Shown: positions 34,236 through 43,887 of the stretch, piece by piece
Position numbering within the stretch: the stretch's first letter is position 1
Layout of the letters: each line of letters opens with the position of its first letter
Assembly: GCA_036741795.1 (NCBI GenBank)
Contig: DAINRO010000002.1
Location: 1-64,000 of the forward strand
Reading direction: 5' to 3'
DNA length: 64,000 bases
Source: DATKKM01 sp036741795
GTDB lineage: Bacteria > Chloroflexota > Dehalococcoidia > SM23-28-2 > RBG-16-64-32
Notes under the pieces: generated by a model
The model's input: the letters and a program-made list of their open reading frames with translations, nothing else
Told to the model about the DNA's origin: nothing
The model's database searches: none
Program-made: the position numbers and the translations under genes

Positions 34236-34396
34236 TGGCTCTTCCTCGTTCAATGTTGGCGGCGGGGTACCCCGGCTACTTCCCGGGCGATTGAGTACAT
34301 CCTAGACTCTGTCGCGTTGCGCGAATGTATCGCGGTTTCGTCCGAGATATTTCAAGGACGTGTCAGCAGGCAGGAGGAGGAGCCGAGAGGTGCGTG

Positions 34397-35014
34397 CTAT
34401 AACGGGCCGGCGGCGACGAGCGACGGGCGTGATGTGGCACGCAACGAGGCTCCGGAATCGAGGAGCGCACGTCGCATCGCGGCGACCGCTCGAAACTGGA
34501 TGCTCTTGGTCGCCTCCCTGGACCTGCCGATAGCCGAAGCTACAGCACCGACGTCATGACCGTCCAGGAACCTCATCACGATCACCTGTCGCTGGGTAGC
34601 GTTCAGTGTGGACAGGACTCTGTCGATCAAGTCGCGGTCGACTATCCGCTCATACTCATTGTCCCGAACGCCCATCACGGACGACTCGTTAATCGGACCT
34701 TCGTTCCACCTCGCCGTCCGGCGAACAATATCGATCACCCGATTTCGGGCGATGCGAAAGAGCCATGCTTCGAACGGCACCCCGGACATCCTGTAATCCG
34801 GAAGCGCTCGCAACATCCTCTCAAACACGTCTGAAGCTGCATCGGAAGCCAGTTCCGGGTCTCTCAATCTCGCCAGGCAGAAGTGAAATACTCTCGGGTA
34901 ACAGGCATCGTAAAGAACGGAAATAGCGTCATCGTCGCGCAGTTTTGCACGCTCGACTACATAGGCGTCGATCGGCGCTGGAAATGCCGCTGCTCCCGTG
35001 ACGTTCGCTGTCAT
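34397..35014 (-). CDS. ECF-type RNA polymerase sigma factor
   Basis: 205 residues. Sigma region 2: LYDACYPRVFHFCLARL, ASDVFERMLRALPDYR and AWLFRIARNRVIDIVRR. Region 4: LNATQRQVIVMRFLDGHDV with an AIGRSREATKSIQFRAVAAMRR recognition helix. Targets promoters for a specific stress or envelope regulon. No anti-sigma gene is adjacent: the next genes are a GT4 glycosyltransferase and an SGNH hydrolase, so regulation may be transcriptional. Confidence 0.88.
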   Translation of the reverse strand: MTANVTGAAAFPAPIDAYVVERAKLRDDDAISVLYDACYPRVFHFCLARLRDPELASDAASDVFERMLRALPDYRMSGVPFEAWLFRIARNRVIDIVRRTARWNEGPINESSVMGVRDNEYERIVDRDLIDRVLSTLNATQRQVIVMRFLDGHDVGAVASAIGRSREATKSIQFRAVAAMRRALLDSGASLRATSRPSLVAAGPL

Positions 35015-35125
35015 GGGCTCTAAGCGGCACGTTACGATCGGTCTCGTATCGTCTCCGATAACAGACTGGCCGCAATGATTTCAGGGGAGTGACATTCTGA
35101 GCAGCTTCTGGAGCTACAGAGAGGA

Positions 35126-35977
35126 TTAGTCGGCGTAGAGCTCGCCGATCGCCGCCATGACGGCATCCGCCAATATCTTCCCGCCTGCCTGTGTCAGGTG
35201 CACTCCATCGTCTGCCCGTGCAATGACTCCCTCTCCTTCTGCCCCGGGCAGGACCTGCGAGTAGTTCCCGGCGTCGTCCGACGTGACACCCCATGTATCG
35301 ACGAAGGTGACCCACGGGCGCTTCGCCGCCTCTTCCTGGAAGATCGTGTTGATCGCCGGCACGTTCGCCGCGAGCTTTTCCTGGCTTGAGTTCGGCTGAC
35401 CAACCCATATCACGCGGCGCTCGGGCGCTTCCATCAGGTCCATTGCCTCGGCCACCAGCGCGCGATACTCCTCGGGGTCGGCGAAGAACTTTGCGTCGTT
35501 GGCGCCGATCATGAACACGACGAGGTTCGGGTTCTTCTCCGCCATCTCGGTGCGGATGTACGCCGGCCAGTCAAAGTATTCCGGCGTAATCAACCCGGAG
35601 CCGTTCTGGTACTCGGCTTCCGGCTGCGTCAGTGCCGCTCCCCGGGCGACCATTGCGTCGAAGAACCCCACCGACATGAAAAACGATGTCGAGTCGCCGT
35701 TGGACCAGAGCCGCACAGACGTGATCGAAGGCTTCTCGACACCCGATGCCACGACCGGCGTCGCCGCGGGGTCGGCCAGCGAAACCGACACTTCATCCAC
35801 ACCCGCCTGCGATCCGAGTCCAACCTGGGAACGAATCTCATCCAGGCCGCCAGCCTGGACACTCACGACGATCAGCGCGACGGTCAATCCCGCAGCCGCC
35901 AGGGCCAGAAAGAGGGGGAGGGCTGCGCCCCGTCTTTCGGGTGCAGCTGGCCAGGTGCGGATCTGGTCATCGCGCAT
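35126..35977 (-). CDS. Membrane-anchored SGNH/GDSL hydrolase (DUF459-like)
   Basis: 283 residues. N-terminal cytoplasmic stretch, one helix (about 19-43), linker, then SGNH blocks: block I SNGDSTSFF with Ser, block III MIGANDAKFF and the terminal DGVHLTQAGG with the Asp-His pair. Faces the outside, so it probably deacylates or esterifies an envelope glycan. Divergent from the sugar-dehydrogenase-fold gene. Confidence 0.8.
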   Translation of the reverse strand: MRDDQIRTWPAAPERRGAALPLFLALAAAGLTVALIVVSVQAGGLDEIRSQVGLGSQAGVDEVSVSLADPAATPVVASGVEKPSITSVRLWSNGDSTSFFMSVGFFDAMVARGAALTQPEAEYQNGSGLITPEYFDWPAYIRTEMAEKNPNLVVFMIGANDAKFFADPEEYRALVAEAMDLMEAPERRVIWVGQPNSSQEKLAANVPAINTIFQEEAAKRPWVTFVDTWGVTSDDAGNYSQVLPGAEGEGVIARADDGVHLTQAGGKILADAVMAAIGELYAD

Positions 35978-36052
35978 ATATTGAGTATGCGCCTAAGCGT
36001 TTACGCAGTCAAAATTGACCTTTCCCTACGGGATGTTCCTAAGATATGCGTC

Positions 36053-37234
36053 GTGGGACCATTAATCGCGCGCCTCCTGGCTACCGCGTCTATCACATTT
36101 ATTCTCGCCTTCGTTGCGGGGTGTGAGGACGACGCTTCGAACAATGGCGATGGCGATGGCGGCCTCACCACTCGTCCGCTGCTATCCACCGATTACCTTG
36201 ATGATGCTGCCACCGCCATGATCGAGTACGCACCGATTCCGGGACGGCCCAACGAGGCGATCGTCGCCAGCCAGTCCGGGCTCATCTACCGCGTCGCCCT
36301 CGATGAGAGCTTCGCGCCCGAGGAGTGGGGCAGCCTGAGCGACCTCGTCACCTTCGAAAACGAGCAAGGCTTGCTATCGGTCGCCTTCGCGCCCGACTTC
36401 GAGACCAGCGGCCGTGTCTACGCCTACTACACTCCAGGCACTCCCGAGCCCACCATCCTCGCTCGTTTCTCTGCGAGCCCGGAGGCCCTCGATGAGGACA
36501 GCATCGAGACGTTGATCGAAGTTGAAGAATTCGGCCCGAACCACAACGGCGGCCACATCGCCTTCGACGCCGAGGGCTACCTCTACCTATCGCTCGGCGA
36601 TGGCGGGTTGGCCGAGGACCCGCGCGAGAAGGGGCAGGCGCTGGACACGCTGCTTGGCAAGGTGATCCGGATCGACGTTTCGGGCAAGGAGAGCTACACG
36701 ATCCCTCCGGACAACCCGTTCAGCGACGGAGACGGCCCTATCCGCGAGGAGATATTCGCCTACGGGTTGAGGAATCCGTGGCGGATGACTATCGACAGCG
36801 AGACGGGCGACGTCTGGCTGGGCGACGTCGGCCAAGGGCACTGGGAGGAAGTGAACCGGGTCACCGCCGGGGGAAACTACGGCTGGGACTGCCGCGAGGG
36901 CGACCACGAATTCGGCGACTCGGACCACGGAACGTCACAGGCACCATGCGACGGCGACTTCGTCCCCCCGCGCGCCGAATACGGCCGCGACGAAGGCAAA
37001 TCAGTCACCGGCGGCGTCGTCTACCGCGGCGACGACATCCCGGACCTCGCCGGCAAGTACCTCTACGCGGACTTCTACACCGGCCGTCTTTGGGCCGTCG
37101 ACACCGAAAGCGACGCCCCCGCCACGAAGCTAATGGACCTCGACTGGAACATCGCCTCCTTCACCCTGCTCCCCGACAGCGAAGCGGCAATCGTTACCTA
37201 CGAGGACGGGGTGCACGTGCTGGCACGGGAGTGA
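36053..37234 (+). CDS. PQQ-dependent sugar dehydrogenase-fold lipoprotein
   Basis: About 393 residues from the GTG at 36053, which gives a clean lipoprotein signal with lipobox FVAGC. A start at 35981 would leave no room for a divergent promoter. Six-bladed GSDH propeller: EQGLLSVAFAPDF, FGPNHNGGHIAFDAEG with the catalytic-type His, YLSLGDGG, AYGLRNPWRMTID, LGDVGQGHWEEVN, YADFYTGRLWA. Oxidises aldose sugars when PQQ is bound; many members of the fold have other roles. A much larger paralogue lies at 43.9 kb. Confidence 0.82.
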   Translation: MGPLIARLLATASITFILAFVAGCEDDASNNGDGDGGLTTRPLLSTDYLDDAATAMIEYAPIPGRPNEAIVASQSGLIYRVALDESFAPEEWGSLSDLVTFENEQGLLSVAFAPDFETSGRVYAYYTPGTPEPTILARFSASPEALDEDSIETLIEVEEFGPNHNGGHIAFDAEGYLYLSLGDGGLAEDPREKGQALDTLLGKVIRIDVSGKESYTIPPDNPFSDGDGPIREEIFAYGLRNPWRMTIDSETGDVWLGDVGQGHWEEVNRVTAGGNYGWDCREGDHEFGDSDHGTSQAPCDGDFVPPRAEYGRDEGKSVTGGVVYRGDDIPDLAGKYLYADFYTGRLWAVDTESDAPATKLMDLDWNIASFTLLPDSEAAIVTYEDGVHVLARE

Positions 37235-37245
37235 GCGGAGTCGGT

Positions 37246-37331
37246 TGGTGCCGGGGGTGGGATTCGAACCCACACGCCCTTGCGGGCAGCGGATTTTAAG
37301 TCCACCGTGTCTGCCATTTCACCACCCCGGC
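37246..37331 (-). tRNA. tRNA-Leu (UAA)
   Basis: Class II tRNA with acceptor GCCGGGG/CCCCGGC, anticodon loop ACTTAAAAT (anticodon TAA), a long variable arm (CTGCCCGCAAGGGCG), T arm GTGGG-TTCGAAT-CCCAC, discriminator A and encoded CCA. Confidence 0.95.
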
Positions 37332-37386
37332 GTAGATACGATTCTAGGCCAATGTGCGATGAAATGTCTCACGATTGCTAACATTC

Positions 37387-37491
37387 TGCTAACCAAGTGG
37401 GTAGGCCTGGGCGTCACGATTGGACGACACCAAGCCGGTTCCACTAGGTCACACAGAGTGATCTGCGGGGACGATCGGGACGAGATACAGC
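37387..37491 (+). repeat. Dispersed ~105-bp repeat, copy A
   Basis: Aligns with copy B at 48101-48213 across its length, with a six-base gap. The best blocks are GACGACACCA-GCCGGTTCCA and ATCTGCGGGGACGA. It lies in the 37332-37638 intergenic stretch with no gene; a small hairpin CCTGCC-GCG-GGCAGG plus TTT follows at 37527-37544. Differences do not show a synonymous-codon pattern. Confidence 0.65.
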
Positions 37492-37638
37492 GATTTCCGA
37501 GTCCGCCACTGATGCTGTCGAATTAGCCTGCCGCGGGCAGGTTTCCGGAACTCACACACAAGCCTGACGGTGAGAAGATCACGGCCCGGGCGACGATACC
37601 CCGTCGTCAAAAACCTAACACCGTCAGGTCGATCGGCT

Positions 37639-38049
37639 TCACGGAGCGCTCGTCCCTTCGCGGCCGTAGTCGTCCTCGATGCGGATCACATCGTCAAGCT
37701 CAGCCGTCGACACCTCAAAGATGCGGGCTTCCTCGATAGCCTCAAGGCGATGGATTGCGCCGGGCGGTAGGATGACAACGGAGCCCGCCTCAGCCACGAC
37801 TTCCTGATGCTCGTTCGGACGGTCGGCACTGCCGAGGACGTATTTTATGCGGCCGGAGTCGATGTATTGGGCTTCGTGCTTGCGCTCATGGTATTGGAGG
37901 CTCAGACGATGACCCGCCTTCAGCACCAGGATTTTGCCGGCATAACGCTCTGAGTGTGCGATCCACCGCTCTTCGCCCCATGGCTTGGGGACAACGCGAA
38001 CATCGTCGGGCCGGATTACGATGGCTTCGGTTGGTGGATCTTGGGGCAT
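37639..38049 (-). CDS. Cupin-type mannose-6-phosphate isomerase-like protein
   Basis: 136 residues. Phosphomannose isomerase type II-like cupin: VVPKPWGEERW, LSLQYHERKHEAQYIDSG and ILPPGAIHRLEAI, containing two His, a Glu and a late His for metal. Single-domain forms bind sugar-phosphates or act in glycan precursor supply. It fits the nearby carbohydrate genes; activity is unproven. Confidence 0.8.
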   Translation of the reverse strand: MPQDPPTEAIVIRPDDVRVVPKPWGEERWIAHSERYAGKILVLKAGHRLSLQYHERKHEAQYIDSGRIKYVLGSADRPNEHQEVVAEAGSVVILPPGAIHRLEAIEEARIFEVSTAELDDVIRIEDDYGREGTSAP

Positions 38050-38249
38050 GAGTGTCCGAGATTTAGCTGGTGCTCAGCTTAATTGAATCGTCCTGAATCC
38101 TTGGCTTCATGGCGGAATTGTACAACTAAGGTTGGCGCCGATAACACTCATTCTGCGACCTCTCTCTGTGGAGGGAGATGATGCCAAGTTGGCTTAGGCT
38201 GGAGTTGTAAGCGCATAGATCTGGGGGCTCGCCAAAGCAGCAAGCCGCG

Positions 38250-40022
38250 CTAGTACGAAGCCATTACAGGAACGAGAGGGTCAGCCGCGCCATAGTCCAG
38301 CGGGTCTGCGACGATCTTGTCGCGATAGCTCCAGATTGCATAGCCTACACCCCCTGCGCCAAAGAAGGCGTTCATCTTCGCGTTGAAGAAACCGGCCCGC
38401 TGCTGTGGTGTGTAACAGGCAGCATCGGAACAATTGCTCTTGATCCCCGCCTCTCCGATGAACAGTGGTTTGTTCAGTGAGTTGCACTGGTTAAACCGCA
38501 TCTGCAAACCGTTCCACTGGTCGCCGGGCATTGCGACGGTCGGCGAATTGTAGTCGTGGTACTCGCACACATCAATTGAGGCGAGCGCGTGCAGGGACTT
38601 GTAGTCCTCGCCGGATGCTCCGCACTGACCACCACCCATCGTGCCGAAGCTGACGAGGTGATTGGGATCGAGTGACTGAATGTCGGTCGCTATGTCGTCG
38701 GCCATAGAGCGGAAGATAGTCGGGCTACCGCAGCCCCCTCCGCTCAGGCTGATTCCGGCCTCGTTCATGATCTGCCACATTAGTATCCGGTCGTCGTCTT
38801 TGTAGCGGTCAACGACAATCGCCGTGTAGTCCTTGAGTGACAGAGTGTAGTTGCCGTAGGGAGACAGGTAACCAGTCTTGTACCACGGCTCATGCTTGTC
38901 CCCCCCCTGCGTGCAGTCCGTCCACTGATTCTCCAGGACGGGGATGATCTTGATGTTGCGTTCACCGGCAAGGTTCAGTACGTGATCGAACCGAGAGAAA
39001 TCAGTACCACTCGCCGTAAACAACTGGAACAGCCATAGGCGTATCGAATCGACACCCTGATGGGCTAGCTCGTTGAACCACGCAGCGAGGTCTGCGTCCG
39101 GCCACGATGCACCGCATCCCCGGTAAGGCGCGGCGCCCGGGGGGTCTATCGTCAGCAGATTGTAGCGATTCACGCCAACGAACCTGTAGGGATTACCGGC
39201 CAGGGAAAGGGATCGTCCGTTGGCCGTGACAAATCCGGAGGCCGGGCCGGGACCAGGCGGGTTACCCAGAGTGGGCGTTGGGGTCAGGGTTGGCGCTGCC
39301 GTAGGCGCCCGAGTGGGGATCGGAGTTGGCGTGGGCGCTGGTGTTGACACGGGTGTTGGCGTTGGTGTGGCAGACGCCGATGCAGTCGGCGCCGGAAGCG
39401 GTGGCAGCGTTGGTGATGGCACGATGGCCGGGGCCGTCCAACGCACGTTGAGCGACGGCCTGTTCGTGCTGGACTCCCTGGCCGCATAACTGGCCCCGTC
39501 GTGGGAAGAGCTCACAAGGTAGAAATCGAACGTGCCGTTTCCCGTAACCGCACTTGTCACGTTGAAGTCACTCCACGTCCTGAGGACAGAGTTGCCCTCG
39601 GAACTTCCGATGAGACCCCCGACACCGGGTGCGTTTGACCAGGTAGTCGTGCCTTCCGACCATGGACCGTTGACCCGGTGCACGAGGCTTGAATGGTCGG
39701 AGGGGTTGGTCACGAACAGGCCAAGCGTTGCTGACGTGACGGTAGCCCCATCAGGGATGCCCGTAACCCTGAAGCGAGTGAGCGTCCTCCGCACTGCCCT
39801 GTTGGCCCCTACTTCGAGGCTCGCCTTTGTTCCGTAATTTGATTTGGCCCGACTTTCCTGTATAAACGTATCCTCGACGGCGACGAAGCCCGCGCTCGAA
39901 TTCGTTGCCGAGGCGGAGTCGGGGGTGGGTGTCGCGCCTGAGATCATGCTAACCACCATGGCGATCCCGAGCCAGATCAACGGCCAGACTCTTTGTTGGG
40001 GCGTCCGAGTTGTTGTATCCAT
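38250..40022 (-). CDS. Secreted GH5-like glycoside hydrolase with DNRLRE-type domain
   Basis: 590 residues from the ATG at 40022. Signal helix (1-28), a DNRLRE-type beta-domain (about 40-185: VEDTFIQESRAKSNYG), a Thr-Pro linker (about 190-245), then a clan-A TIM barrel beginning near FVTANGRSLSLAGNPYRF. Acid/base Glu421 lies in MWQIMNEAG and the nucleophile Glu524 in LFIGEAGIK. Mannanase- or cellulase-type activity on external polysaccharide is likely. A start before the 100-N gap upstream cannot be excluded. Confidence 0.82.
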   Translation of the reverse strand: MDTTTRTPQQRVWPLIWLGIAMVVSMISGATPTPDSASATNSSAGFVAVEDTFIQESRAKSNYGTKASLEVGANRAVRRTLTRFRVTGIPDGATVTSATLGLFVTNPSDHSSLVHRVNGPWSEGTTTWSNAPGVGGLIGSSEGNSVLRTWSDFNVTSAVTGNGTFDFYLVSSSHDGASYAARESSTNRPSLNVRWTAPAIVPSPTLPPLPAPTASASATPTPTPVSTPAPTPTPIPTRAPTAAPTLTPTPTLGNPPGPGPASGFVTANGRSLSLAGNPYRFVGVNRYNLLTIDPPGAAPYRGCGASWPDADLAAWFNELAHQGVDSIRLWLFQLFTASGTDFSRFDHVLNLAGERNIKIIPVLENQWTDCTQGGDKHEPWYKTGYLSPYGNYTLSLKDYTAIVVDRYKDDDRILMWQIMNEAGISLSGGGCGSPTIFRSMADDIATDIQSLDPNHLVSFGTMGGGQCGASGEDYKSLHALASIDVCEYHDYNSPTVAMPGDQWNGLQMRFNQCNSLNKPLFIGEAGIKSNCSDAACYTPQQRAGFFNAKMNAFFGAGGVGYAIWSYRDKIVADPLDYGAADPLVPVMASY

Positions 40023-40116
40023 AACGAACAACAGACGCTTGAGCCCTTGATCGACTACACAAGTCGGCCGGTGTTTCGGGCACGTCAACCATAACTGCAC
40101 TTACCATAACGTCCCC

Positions 40117-40216
40117 NNNNNNNNNNNNNNNNNNNNNNNNNNNNNNNNNNNNNNNNNNNNNNNNNNNNNNNNNNNNNNNNNNNNNNNNNNNNNNNNNNNN
40201 NNNNNNNNNNNNNNNN
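40117..40216. other. 100-N scaffold gap between divergent genes
   Basis: Exactly 100 N, with no duplicated flank. It hides the promoter region between the GH5-like gene and the GT2 gene and may hide their true N-termini. Confidence 0.9.
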
Positions 40217-40292
40217 GCCGCCATGGGCGGCGGCGTCACAAGATAGGTTCTTTTGAGCTTGCGTACGCTGCGCACCGGGGCGACCCCGTCTG

Positions 40293-42146
40293 ATGGCCCA
40301 GGGCAGATTTGCGGCGCCGGACGCGGATGGCGCGCTTCCTCGCCGCTGGCTAAACGATCAGCGTGATCTACTCATAAAACATTCAATCTTGCCGCTTGGC
40401 CGTGAGAATGGAGTGATTCACATGGCCGTCGCCGACCGAGTCGATGCGGGCCTGGCGGAGCACCTGGCGAGAACCCAGAACGGGAAGGCCGAAATTCATG
40501 AGGCGCCCAGGAGGGCCATCGACGATGCCCTGGTTCGGATCTTCCGAGTTGAAGACACACACTATGCGAACTGGTCGCACGCCGAAAACCGGCCGGATCA
40601 GTCCGCACGTCGCGTGCTGACACCCGCTCAAAAACTGACTGGCGTTGCCTTGCTCGCTGCGCTTTTGGCCGGATTGGGATTCATGCTGCAAGACACCGTG
40701 GTGTTTGTGTTCGCACTCATCACGGGGTTCTACCTCATCTCCGCCCTGTACAAATCAGGCCTGGTGCTACTTCAAATCGCGAAACCGCGCGAAACCCCGA
40801 TTTCGGACGATGAAGTACGCGAACTGGTGGACGAGGACCTACCCTGTTACACCATCCTTGTGCCGCTGTATCAAGAGGCCAATGTCCTTCATGGTCTTAT
40901 CGCCGGTTTGGAAGCTCTCGACTATCCAAAACAGAAACTGGATATCAAGCTACTCCTGGAGGAGGACGACACCGAAACGCGGGAGGCCGTCGATCGTGAA
41001 GCGCTGCCTCTCCATTTCCAGAAGTTGATCGTTCCCAGAGACGGTCCTAGAGGGAAACCGCGTGCGTGCAATTACGGACTTCGCCAGGCGAAAGGCGAAT
41101 ACTGTGTGATCTTCGACGCCGAAGACCAGCCCGATCCCGATCAATTAAAAAGAGCAGTGGTTGCGTTCCGCAAGAGCACAGATAGAACAATCTGTGTGCA
41201 GGCCAAACTCTCATTCTATAACCACGATCAGAACCTCCTGACCAGATGGTTTGCAAACGAATACCTGACGTTGTTCGACCTGTACCTCCCCGCCCTCAAT
41301 GCATTGAACACCCCTATACCCCTGGGCGGGACCTCCAACCATTTCTGGACTGATGCGCTGCGCCAGGTGGGCGGCTGGGACCCCTTCAATGTCACCGAGG
41401 ACGCGGATATAGGAATACGGGTGGCCAGGGAAGGATGGGAGACGAGAGTTATCGACTCCACCACGTATGAAGAAGCGACGAGCCAGCTGGGGAACTGGAT
41501 CAGGCAGCGGTCGAGGTGGATCAAGGGATTCATGCAAACATGGCTTGTCCATATGCGAAATCCGCGGAGGCTCTACTCCGAAGTCGGGGCTATGGGTTTC
41601 CTTGGGATCCAGGTGATGATCCTGGGCACCTTTCTTGCCTGCTTCATTAACCCGGTCATGTGGCTAGTTTTGCTGGCATGGTATGTCACCCATGCGGCGG
41701 GCATCCAGGAAGCTTATCCGGCGCCGGTCCTATACCCGGCGGTGATCGCCCTCCTGGCAGGCAACATGGCTTTTGTTTATGCGCCCGTTATAGCCTGCCT
41801 CCGGCGTGGCTATGGCGAAGGTGTCAAATACGCGCTGGTCATCCCCCTGTATTGGGCTCTCATGAGCGTTGCCGCCTGGAAAGCACTGTATGAACTTGTC
41901 TTCAAACCACATTACTGGCAGAAGACCCGGCACGGGCAGGCACAGACCTCGGTGGTCAGAAACTCGCAGCCAACTGGGCTGCCGGCGGTGTCGCCGGGGA
42001 CCTTAGCCTTTCAGGAGGCATCGGCCTCACAGGGGATAGCCTTACTGGAGGCATCTACGTTGCATGGAACATCGGCCCTCCAGGAGGCACCAGTGTTCCG
42101 TGAGACATCAGAGGTACCGGAGTTAATCAGTGTCAGCGATCAATAG
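40293..42146 (+). CDS. GT2 polysaccharide synthase with MshEN-like N-terminus
   Basis: 617 residues. Residues about 15-90 (LLIKHSILPLGRENGVIHMA) resemble the T2SSE/MshEN N-domain, which binds c-di-GMP in some proteins; that is inference. Two helices follow (about 112-150), then a GT2 domain with VPLYQEANVLHGL, DAEDQPDPDQ, TEDADIGIRVA and the QRSRWIKG processive motif, and a C-terminal helix bundle. The last 50 residues are a degenerate Ala/Ser/Glu repeat. Probably makes and exports a beta-linked exopolysaccharide. It overlaps the next gene. Confidence 0.85.
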   Translation: MAQGRFAAPDADGALPRRWLNDQRDLLIKHSILPLGRENGVIHMAVADRVDAGLAEHLARTQNGKAEIHEAPRRAIDDALVRIFRVEDTHYANWSHAENRPDQSARRVLTPAQKLTGVALLAALLAGLGFMLQDTVVFVFALITGFYLISALYKSGLVLLQIAKPRETPISDDEVRELVDEDLPCYTILVPLYQEANVLHGLIAGLEALDYPKQKLDIKLLLEEDDTETREAVDREALPLHFQKLIVPRDGPRGKPRACNYGLRQAKGEYCVIFDAEDQPDPDQLKRAVVAFRKSTDRTICVQAKLSFYNHDQNLLTRWFANEYLTLFDLYLPALNALNTPIPLGGTSNHFWTDALRQVGGWDPFNVTEDADIGIRVAREGWETRVIDSTTYEEATSQLGNWIRQRSRWIKGFMQTWLVHMRNPRRLYSEVGAMGFLGIQVMILGTFLACFINPVMWLVLLAWYVTHAAGIQEAYPAPVLYPAVIALLAGNMAFVYAPVIACLRRGYGEGVKYALVIPLYWALMSVAAWKALYELVFKPHYWQKTRHGQAQTSVVRNSQPTGLPAVSPGTLAFQEASASQGIALLEASTLHGTSALQEAPVFRETSEVPELISVSDQ

Positions 42147-43887
42147 CCCGAAGTTCGCGCGAGACCAACTCGCTAACGTGGCCGGCTTAGCGACGCGGGC
42201 TGAATCGATGGCCGCGGAGGTCACCGTGCCGGCCTGGCTGGTTTTCCTGGCTGCGACTGCCCTTGGGAGCTGGGCGCTGTGGCTTTATTCGGAGGCCGAC
42301 CGCACACTGGCTTACGGCGACGCCATAGCTCACCTCAATGTCGCGCGGTCGGTGGTCGACTCGGCAACCCCGTCGTTGTCGCAGTTAGGTGGCGTCTGGC
42401 TCCCGCTCCCCCATTTGCTCATGCTACCGACCATTTGGAACGATACGCTGTGGCACACAGGGCTCTCCGGCAGCATCGTCTCGGTGCTCGCCTTTGGTCT
42501 CTCCACGGCATATATGTATCGGACCATCCTTGCCCTCACCCAGAACGGGCTCGCCGCGCTGCTGGGGTCGGCCCTGTTCGCGACCAACGCAAACTTACTT
42601 TTCTTGCAGGCGACGCCGATGACCGAGGCCCTGACAATCTTTCTTGTCCTGGGAGCGACATTCCATCTCCTTCGGTGGGCGCAAGGCGGTTCTCTGATTC
42701 ATTTCCTGCTGAGCGCCACTTTCGTCCTCGCGGCGACAATGACCCGATATGAGGCCTGGATCCTCGTACCAGCAGGACTTGCAGTCGTCGCGGTGACTTC
42801 ATTTCAGCGAAACCGCACCCTTGGACACGTGGAGGGTTTTTCGCTGGCGTGGGGAACCCTGGCCTTCTATGGCATCTTCCTGTGGTTCGTGTACAACCAG
42901 GTAATCTTTGGAGACGTGCTGTACTTCTCATCTGGATCGGGCGCAGCCACGGGCTATGCCAATCTGGTAGAAGCCGACGGTCTCTTGCCGACAAAGCACG
43001 ACCCCGTCCTCTCGGCGTCCGTCTTTGGGTGGACCGTTATCGACAACGTCGGCCTGCCGCTCGTCGTGGCCAGTGTGGCAGGCTCTGCGCTTCTGATGGT
43101 CAGTCGTCTTCCACTTGGGATAAAGCTGGCAGCGCTACTCCCTTTTTCGCTTTTCGTCTTTCATGTCGTATCCCTGACCGCCGGGCAATCAGTGGTCTGG
43201 AGCCCCCACTCGTTCCCGAACGATTTCTACAACACGCGATATGGTCTGCTGGTGTTGCCCGCAGCGGTAATCGCGGCGAGTTACCTGGCGGCTGGTCGGC
43301 TGAGGTCTTTTGGCCCCTTCGTTCTGGCCGCTGCGCTCCTGCCGCAATTGCTGGCGCTTCCCTCCATGGCAGGAGGAATCACAGACATCGAAACTCAGGC
43401 GGTCGAAAGACAAGAGTTCGCCGACGCATGGGTTGATTCGAACTTCCCTATTGTGAACGCGGGGAAGCAAGTCACGCTGACGGAGGCGTCGATCTTTGGC
43501 CTTAGCTACGAGAGAGTTGACGTGGCCGCAAATTGGATTGGCGAACACGCGCGAGACGGCAAGATCCTGGTATCTGCTCAAGCCAATTCTATCCTTATGT
43601 TCCGCTCCGGCCTGCCGCTCTCTCGCTTCATCAGTGAAGGCAATAAGCCGTATTTCAGCGAGGAGTTGCAGTCTCCTGGACGTCATACTCGCTGGATCGT
43701 GTATCAGCCAGAAGGAGCAGTGGATGATGCCGTTCGCCCTTTGGTGGAACCTGATGGACCGGCCGGCTTCCAGCTTGCTTTCGAGGGCGGCGGCTTCCAG
43801 GTATTTGAACGATCCGACGCGTTGCCTGCTGTCCCAGATAGCCAGAACGGATCTCAATCAGTGCCCGTTGGAGGGTCGTGGCCATGA
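42130..43887 (+). CDS. Multi-pass glycosyltransferase-like membrane protein
   Basis: 585 residues, GTG start inside the end of the GT2 gene. About ten to twelve helices; AYGDAIAHLNVARSVVDS after helix 1 is the acidic loop of GT-C/family 39-type enzymes that use lipid-phosphate sugars. YNTRYGLLVLPA and a soluble C-terminal domain (about 420-585) complete it. It probably decorates the polysaccharide or a protein made by neighbouring genes. Its stop overlaps the next start by ATGA. Confidence 0.8.
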   Translation: MSAINSPKFARDQLANVAGLATRAESMAAEVTVPAWLVFLAATALGSWALWLYSEADRTLAYGDAIAHLNVARSVVDSATPSLSQLGGVWLPLPHLLMLPTIWNDTLWHTGLSGSIVSVLAFGLSTAYMYRTILALTQNGLAALLGSALFATNANLLFLQATPMTEALTIFLVLGATFHLLRWAQGGSLIHFLLSATFVLAATMTRYEAWILVPAGLAVVAVTSFQRNRTLGHVEGFSLAWGTLAFYGIFLWFVYNQVIFGDVLYFSSGSGAATGYANLVEADGLLPTKHDPVLSASVFGWTVIDNVGLPLVVASVAGSALLMVSRLPLGIKLAALLPFSLFVFHVVSLTAGQSVVWSPHSFPNDFYNTRYGLLVLPAAVIAASYLAAGRLRSFGPFVLAAALLPQLLALPSMAGGITDIETQAVERQEFADAWVDSNFPIVNAGKQVTLTEASIFGLSYERVDVAANWIGEHARDGKILVSAQANSILMFRSGLPLSRFISEGNKPYFSEELQSPGRHTRWIVYQPEGAVDDAVRPLVEPDGPAGFQLAFEGGGFQVFERSDALPAVPDSQNGSQSVPVGGSWP

